A stretch of DNA of 9,238 nucleotides from CAYLHB01 sp964383505 (GTDB taxonomy: Bacteria > Patescibacteriota > Minisyncoccia > Phycocordibacterales > UBA12088): the NCBI GenBank assembly GCA_964383505.1, contig CAYLHB010000024.1, forward strand, positions 1 to 9,238, written 5' to 3'. Shown here piece after piece: positions 5,538 to 9,238 of this stretch; the first letter of the stretch is position 1; every line of letters begins with the position of its first letter. The notes below the pieces were generated by a model. It had not been told where the DNA came from, did not search any database, and saw only the letters and a list, made by a program, of their open reading frames with translations. The position numbers were made by a program, and so were the translations under genes.

Positions 5538-7244
5538 CTAACGAATCACTTCCACGATTCGAATACGTAGTTGGCTTTTCCCACGATAAACGGAGAGCTC
5601 CAGGTGGCCGATGAGAGAGTAGGTACCCCCTACTTTCGGTGCGGACCGGTAGGACTCCGGAGATGCGTAGAAGGCGATTGCACGCACACCCTGCGTGGTC
5701 GCATCCGACACACGTAGTTCAAGGTGTTCACCCGCTTTCCCGAACGAGCGCACCTCGTCGACCGTGACATAGGGGAAACGAAACAACGGCTTGGGGTTGC
5801 CCACACCAAACGGCGCGAGGAGGTTCACCTCGCGGTAGGTGGCGTACGACACATCTGAAAGCGAGAGGTCGCCGTCGAGAAAGACCGGTTCGGAGGTGCG
5901 CTTCGGCACCCGTGCGTGCGCTTCGATGAGCGCCGACTCAAGTGCGTGGATGCGAACGTTGTCCACAGAAAAGCCTCCGGAGAGCTCATGCCCGCCATAC
6001 TCTATGAACACATCGCGTGCCTCTTGCATGAGGAGGTGCACCGACACCGACCCGTCAGACCGGCAAGAGCCCTTGATAACCACACTCTCCTCTCTGCCCC
6101 AGAGAAATACGGGGCGCGCAAACTCTTCGACGAGGTTACTCGCCACGAGCCCAAGGAGCGAGGGTTTCCATGCGGGACTCCCCATGACGAGTACACTCTT
6201 CGGCTCCCCCAAACGCTTGAGACGCATTTTGATTTCCCGTGCCATGCTCGCGACCGCCCCCTTGCGCTCAGCATTTATTTTTTCCAACTTCTGTGCACGG
6301 ATGCGCGCCTCCTCCGGGTCTTCCGACGAGAGGAGCTCGAACGCATCTTTCGCATGCCCCATACGACTCGCAGCGTTTATGCGCGGAGCAATGGTGAAAC
6401 CCACATCATCCTCGGTAAGTGTGCGCTGGTCGGCGCGTGCTACGGAGAGTAGTGCTTGAAGACCCGGCCTGCGCGACTTTCGAAGCACCATAAGACCGAA
6501 GTGTGCGAGGGTGCGGTTCTCGCCCGTAAGGGGAACGAGGTCTGCGATGGTTGCAAGCCCCGCCATGTCGAGAAGCCACTTTTCCGCCCCTAACGCGATA
6601 CCGTTCTTCTCTGTTGATTTTTCACGAGCCCGCGTGAGGAGCGCACACGCGAGCTTAAACGCAACGCCCGCCCCACAGAGCATCTTTTCTGGGTACTCGC
6701 AGTTCGGTTGTTTGGGATTGAGAATCGCGTACGCCTTGGGAAGCTCGGGGCCGGGAATGTGGTGGTCGGTCACTATGATCTCCAAGCCAATAGAGTTCGC
6801 ATACGCCACCTGCTCTACGTCTCCTATGCCACAGTCAATGGTGATGACAAGTGCGACACCCTCATCCCGTATTCGCGCGAGCCCCTCTGTATTGAGCCCA
6901 AACCCCTCTTTGTTCCTGTGTGGGGTGTAGTGGCGTACCGTGCACCCGATGCGCGTGAGCGTCTCCACGAGGAGCACTGCACCCGGAATACCGTCCATAT
7001 CGTAGTCACTCCATACGAGAATTACCTCACCGCTTTGACGAGTGTGAAAAATACGCGCAACAACCCGCTCCATGTCCTTCATGAGGAAAGGGTCATGCGT
7101 GTCGCGCTCCCAATTGGGCGAGAGGAATCGTTCAGCATCCTCCGGTGTCCGTATGCCCCGAGAGGCAAGGAGTGTACGCACACGCACGGGGTGGTGCGGG
7201 AGTGCATTCGCGTCATCCGTGACCGACCGTAGTTCGTAACGCAT
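5538..7244 (-). CDS. recJ: RecJ single-stranded-DNA-specific 5'-3' exonuclease
   Basis: RecJ degrades single-stranded DNA 5' to 3' in recombination and repair, in the cytoplasm. The 568-residue protein has the DHH phosphoesterase core: SDYDMDG (79-85), ITIDCG (134-139), TDHH (159-162) and a DMAGLATIADLVPL stretch with D226 and D235. The DHHA1 part follows with APRINAASRMG (286-296), SLLGLVASNLV (362-372) and YGGHE (416-420). The C-terminal OB-type part contains PFGVGNPKPLF (478-488). Length matches bacterial RecJ. ATG 7244 is chosen because MRYELR is a normal family start and TACACT lies 6 nt upstream. An in-frame GTG at 7268 would add 8 residues and overlap the upstream stop by one base. The gene follows the carboxypeptidase fusion on the same strand with a 23-nt gap, so it may also be cotranscribed. 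Confidence 0.95.
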   Translation of the reverse strand: MRYELRSVTDDANALPHHPVRVRTLLASRGIRTPEDAERFLSPNWERDTHDPFLMKDMERVVARIFHTRQSGEVILVWSDYDMDGIPGAVLLVETLTRIGCTVRHYTPHRNKEGFGLNTEGLARIRDEGVALVITIDCGIGDVEQVAYANSIGLEIIVTDHHIPGPELPKAYAILNPKQPNCEYPEKMLCGAGVAFKLACALLTRAREKSTEKNGIALGAEKWLLDMAGLATIADLVPLTGENRTLAHFGLMVLRKSRRPGLQALLSVARADQRTLTEDDVGFTIAPRINAASRMGHAKDAFELLSSEDPEEARIRAQKLEKINAERKGAVASMAREIKMRLKRLGEPKSVLVMGSPAWKPSLLGLVASNLVEEFARPVFLWGREESVVIKGSCRSDGSVSVHLLMQEARDVFIEYGGHELSGGFSVDNVRIHALESALIEAHARVPKRTSEPVFLDGDLSLSDVSYATYREVNLLAPFGVGNPKPLFRFPYVTVDEVRSFGKAGEHLELRVSDATTQGVRAIAFYASPESYRSAPKVGGTYSLIGHLELSVYRGKSQLRIRIVEVIR

Positions 7245-7250
7245 CCGACT

Positions 7251-7256
7251 AGTGTA
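7251..7256 (-). promoter_or_regulatory. Extended -10-like box TACACT for recJ
   Basis: TACACT on the minus strand lies 6 nt before the recJ ATG and is preceded by TGG, giving TGGTACACT, an extended -10 form that can work without a good -35. Transcription would start at or near the ATG. Confidence 0.45.
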
Positions 7257-7267
7257 CCACCTCAGCA

Positions 7268-8662
7268 CTACTCGCTCTGCTTAAGCACCGCATTTTCAGA
7301 AAACCATGAGACGAGGGTGCGGGTGTCCTGCTTCCAGTCGTGGCTCCCGAGCACAATGACCGCCACGGTGCGGGCTTCCTCGCCCACCGGCACCATGAAG
7401 AGTGCGAGCGAGGTCTGGAGCGCCTCGTCGGTGTAGCCAAGTTTCCCTCCGAGAAAATGGGGATCCTGTGCGAGGACGTTTTGATTTTGCATACTCCACG
7501 CGCTCCCCTCGCGGCTCGTGATGGTCATAGAGGGTTCTCGCGACACATCCAGAATAAAGCGCCTTTTTTCGTACAGGTAACGTGCGAGCGCAAAGAGATC
7601 GTCACCCGTGGCACGACTTTGGGGCGAAATGCCGGATGCATCGGCAAAGTTTGAATGGTACATGCCGATTGCCCGCGCGGTGTTGTTCATTCGCGCATAG
7701 AACGTCCGCTGGCCCTGGGCGCGGGCGTACGATTCCGCAACCCCGTTGTGGCTCCGCAGGAGGAGTGGGTAGTAGAGGTCGCCGCCCTCGTAGTGCTCTC
7801 CACCCTCCACCTGTATCGCCTCCTCATAGGCACCCATGTCACTCGCCACAATGGCCGTCATGAGCTTTGTGATGGAAGCGATTGGATAGATTTTGTCAGC
7901 ATTTTTCGAGAGGTACACATCTCCCGTGATCACATCAGCGACCACGAATGAGCGCGCAGACACAGCCGGCTTGTTGATGTCGGCAATTTCGATGGGGAGC
8001 ACCGAGTGGAGCGATTCGTCGGGAGGGCCGTCGTAGACAAACACAGGTACGCCCGTGGTCGCAAAAGAAAAGAGTTGTTCGGCGTCTTTCGAGGCGAGTC
8101 GTACCCTGTCTCCCGCATAACTCTCCTCCACCGCCACTCCGGATTCTTGGAGGGGTACGCCGTGAATGGACATACCATCGTAAAACTCCACATCGTGGGG
8201 CAGGTACACATTGCCCACACTCGAGGCGCGACGTTCGTTTTGCGACCGTACCGCATAGAGACCCGGTCGTATCTCGAAGGGGGAACCCTGCACGCTACTG
8301 CGGAGAATGTCGAAAGTGTGCACCACGCTTTTGTCCAGGTAGGTGGTCACCTTTTTTGTGACAAGGTCAATGGCGATGTACGGCCCCTCTCGGGGCATGT
8401 AGTCGGCCGCGGTGGTGTAGCGAATGGCGGTACTGAATGGTCCGCGTGTGTCGCGGTTCGCGCGCCTCTCTATGGTGGCGCGCACCTCGTCGAGGAGCGG
8501 TGAGTCGAGTGCACGCGCCTCGTCGTCCGCGCGCGGGTCCTCGCGGGATGTGGTATCCATTGCTGAAACCGTCGCATATGCTCCGATACAGAGCAGTGCT
8601 ACCGCCAAGAGGAGCTTGAGAGAAGCAAAAAAACCGCGTACATCGAAAGAAAACATGCTCAT
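7268..8662 (-). CDS. Membrane-anchored fusion: degenerate L,D-transpeptidase-like domain plus S11 D,D-carboxypeptidase
   Basis: This 464-residue protein begins with a membrane anchor or signal (about 14-34) and a charged linker. Residues about 94-211 look like a YkuD L,D-transpeptidase fold: YIAIDLVTKKV, a PGLYAV turn and SIHGVP (165-170). Where active enzymes have SHGC-V/I-RL, this protein reads AGDRVRL (183-189), with Arg 186 at the catalytic Cys position, so that domain is probably inactive. Residues about 235-445 form a penicillin-binding S11 peptidase with SITK (263-266), SHN (304-306) and KLG (407-409, in place of KTG). The second domain should trim the terminal D-Ala of peptidoglycan stem peptides outside the membrane; the first may bind peptidoglycan. 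ATG 8662 lies 5 nt after a TACACT box; ATG 8656 is an alternative. There is no Shine-Dalgarno site. The gene is divergent from the HIT gene and upstream of recJ. Confidence 0.85.
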   Translation of the reverse strand: MSMFSFDVRGFFASLKLLLAVALLCIGAYATVSAMDTTSREDPRADDEARALDSPLLDEVRATIERRANRDTRGPFSTAIRYTTAADYMPREGPYIAIDLVTKKVTTYLDKSVVHTFDILRSSVQGSPFEIRPGLYAVRSQNERRASSVGNVYLPHDVEFYDGMSIHGVPLQESGVAVEESYAGDRVRLASKDAEQLFSFATTGVPVFVYDGPPDESLHSVLPIEIADINKPAVSARSFVVADVITGDVYLSKNADKIYPIASITKLMTAIVASDMGAYEEAIQVEGGEHYEGGDLYYPLLLRSHNGVAESYARAQGQRTFYARMNNTARAIGMYHSNFADASGISPQSRATGDDLFALARYLYEKRRFILDVSREPSMTITSREGSAWSMQNQNVLAQDPHFLGGKLGYTDEALQTSLALFMVPVGEEARTVAVIVLGSHDWKQDTRTLVSWFSENAVLKQSE

Positions 8663-8667
8663 GGTGG

Positions 8668-8693
8668 AGTGTAGCTCAAGTGTAGCATATACT
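8668..8693. promoter_or_regulatory. Divergent promoter region between the carboxypeptidase fusion and the HIT gene
   Basis: Only 37 bp separate the two start codons. On the minus strand TACACT (8673-8668) is 5 nt from ATG 8662, with a second TACACT at 8684-8679. On the plus strand TATACT (8688-8693) is 6 nt from ATG 8700. No good -35 is seen for either, and both transcripts would be leaderless. Confidence 0.5.
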
Positions 8694-8699
8694 CATGGT

Positions 8700-9122
8700 A
8701 TGGGAGATACCATTTTTGCAAAAATTATTTGCCGCGAGATTCCCGCGGAAATCATCTACGAGAACGACACCACACTCGCGTTCCTCGACATCAAACCCGT
8801 GAATCCCGGGCACACACTCGTCATTCCAAAACGCTGGAGCAAGAACGTACTTGCCATCAGTGCGGATGACTGGGCGGAGGTCATGGAAACGGTGCGCATT
8901 CTCGCTCCCGCAATCGTGCGGGCGGTTGGTGCGGAGGGCATCAACATCATGATGAACAATGAATCTGCCGCCGGCCAGCTCGTCTTCCACAGCCACGTGC
9001 ACCTCATCCCCCGTTTTGAGGGAGATGGTTTTGAACACTGGCCCGGCACCCCGTATGAGGAAGGCGTGATGGTGCACACCGCAGAGTCCATACGAACTGC
9101 CCTCGTCTCATCGACACCATAA
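8700..9122 (+). CDS. HIT-family nucleotide hydrolase/transferase
   Basis: HIT proteins hydrolyse or transfer nucleoside phosphates (for example AMP-linked substrates) in the cytoplasm through a histidine triad. The 140-residue protein has the family N-terminus DTIFAKIICREIPAEIIYE, FLDIKPVNPGHTLVIPK (28-44) and the triad HSHVHLIPR (H97, H99, H101), with H99 expected to be the nucleophile. Length is typical. Many bacterial members start DCIFCKI with a zinc-binding CxxC pair; here these positions are Thr and Ala, so that site is missing, although C11 is present nearby. ATG 8700 fits the family start; ATG 8695 is in another frame. There is no Shine-Dalgarno site, and a TATACT box 6 nt upstream suggests a leaderless transcript. 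The exact substrate cannot be read from sequence. Confidence 0.93.
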   Translation: MGDTIFAKIICREIPAEIIYENDTTLAFLDIKPVNPGHTLVIPKRWSKNVLAISADDWAEVMETVRILAPAIVRAVGAEGINIMMNNESAAGQLVFHSHVHLIPRFEGDGFEHWPGTPYEEGVMVHTAESIRTALVSSTP

Positions 9123-9145
9123 AAAACACCGCCCTATCCGGGCGG
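9121..9145 (-). terminator. Intrinsic terminator for the minus-strand gene entering from the right
   Basis: On the minus strand CCGCCC (9145-9140) pairs with GGGCGG (9134-9129) around a 5-nt loop and is followed by TGTTTTTT (9128-9121). On the plus strand the following sequence is CGCTTCG, a poor T-tract, so it serves mainly the minus strand. The T-tract overlaps the HIT stop codon. Confidence 0.8.
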
Positions 9146-9193
9146 CGCTTCGTTCTGAGTTGAAATTCCCGGTTTAAAGAAATTTTTTAGTTG

Positions 9194-9238
9194 CTATTTT
9201 CTCCTTCCTTTGAGTATTTCGTTGATGATCTTGTACCG
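9194..9238 (-). CDS. Last codons of an unidentified minus-strand gene (cut by window edge)
   Basis: The minus strand enters the window reading RYKIINEILKGRRK and then a TAG stop (9196-9194), about 50 nt before the minus-strand terminator. A basic C-terminal tail and a terminator in the right orientation support a real gene end. Two other frames also stop here, so the frame is not certain, and the product cannot be named from 14 residues. Confidence 0.4.
   Translation of the reverse strand, partial: RYKIINEILKGRRK

Noticed and set aside
5916..6459. Long plus-strand frames opposite recJ.
   Set aside because: They show no family pattern or start signals and are explained as shadows of the recJ coding sequence.
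7268..7270. GTG at 7268 as the recJ start, overlapping the upstream stop codon.
   Set aside because: It adds eight residues not expected at a RecJ N-terminus and lacks a good ribosome binding site, while ATG 7244 matches the -10 spacing seen elsewhere. It cannot be fully excluded.
1..9238. CRISPR array, insertion sequence, toxin-antitoxin pair or phage genes.
   Set aside because: No regularly spaced repeats, no transposase or integrase motifs, and no adjacent small gene pair with such signatures. The two small genes at 491-1101 are lipoproteins.

Overview
The window looks like chromosomal DNA from a member of the Candidate Phyla Radiation (Patescibacteria), most likely a moderately GC-rich Parcubacteria-type lineage. 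This is inferred from the gene set and protein style: a PilB-type ATPase with a short N-terminus, a Pol I with a collapsed proofreading domain, a short HolA-like delta subunit, a RecJ with an SDYDMDG motif, a fused L,D-transpeptidase-like/S11 peptidase, and very tight gene spacing. No rRNA, tRNA, CRISPR array or transposase is visible. TGA is used as a stop (second lipoprotein gene), so the standard bacterial code fits.

Layout from left to right. (1) The 5' part of a pilB-like type IV pilus ATPase gene runs off the left edge on the minus strand. (2) Divergent from it is a self-contained bicistronic cassette of two small unrecognised lipoproteins, with a near-consensus sigma70 promoter, a palindrome between its -35 and -10 boxes, a leader hairpin, two perfect Shine-Dalgarno sites and an intrinsic terminator whose loop holds the stop codon. 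(3) Three plus-strand housekeeping genes follow: tsaE (tRNA t6A synthesis), polA (DNA polymerase I) and a holA-like gene (clamp-loader delta). (4) Positions 4874 to 5537 form a decay island: a broken CNNM/DUF21-CBS ion-transporter pseudogene with an in-frame stop, frameshifts and an internal deletion, then a short spacer that may hold a remnant of an HTH regulator. (5) Two minus-strand genes follow: recJ (ssDNA exonuclease) and, upstream of it, a membrane-anchored cell-wall enzyme with an apparently inactivated L,D-transpeptidase domain joined to a D,D-carboxypeptidase domain. (6) Divergent from these, across a 37-bp gap, is a HIT-family hydrolase gene. A minus-strand terminator and the last codons of another minus-strand gene close the window.

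Functional themes are DNA replication and repair (polA, holA, recJ), tRNA modification (tsaE), cell envelope (carboxypeptidase fusion, lipoproteins) and the pilus machine (pilB).

The most distinctive signal is regulatory. Most genes lack a Shine-Dalgarno site and carry a TACACT/TATACT/TACAAT-like -10 box only 5 to 8 nt before the start codon, which suggests leaderless mRNAs. The lipoprotein cassette instead has a full promoter, a leader and perfect Shine-Dalgarno sites. I did not find a clear new multi-gene defence or metabolic system. The best candidates for something undescribed are the lipoprotein cassette and the pseudo-L,D-transpeptidase fusion.
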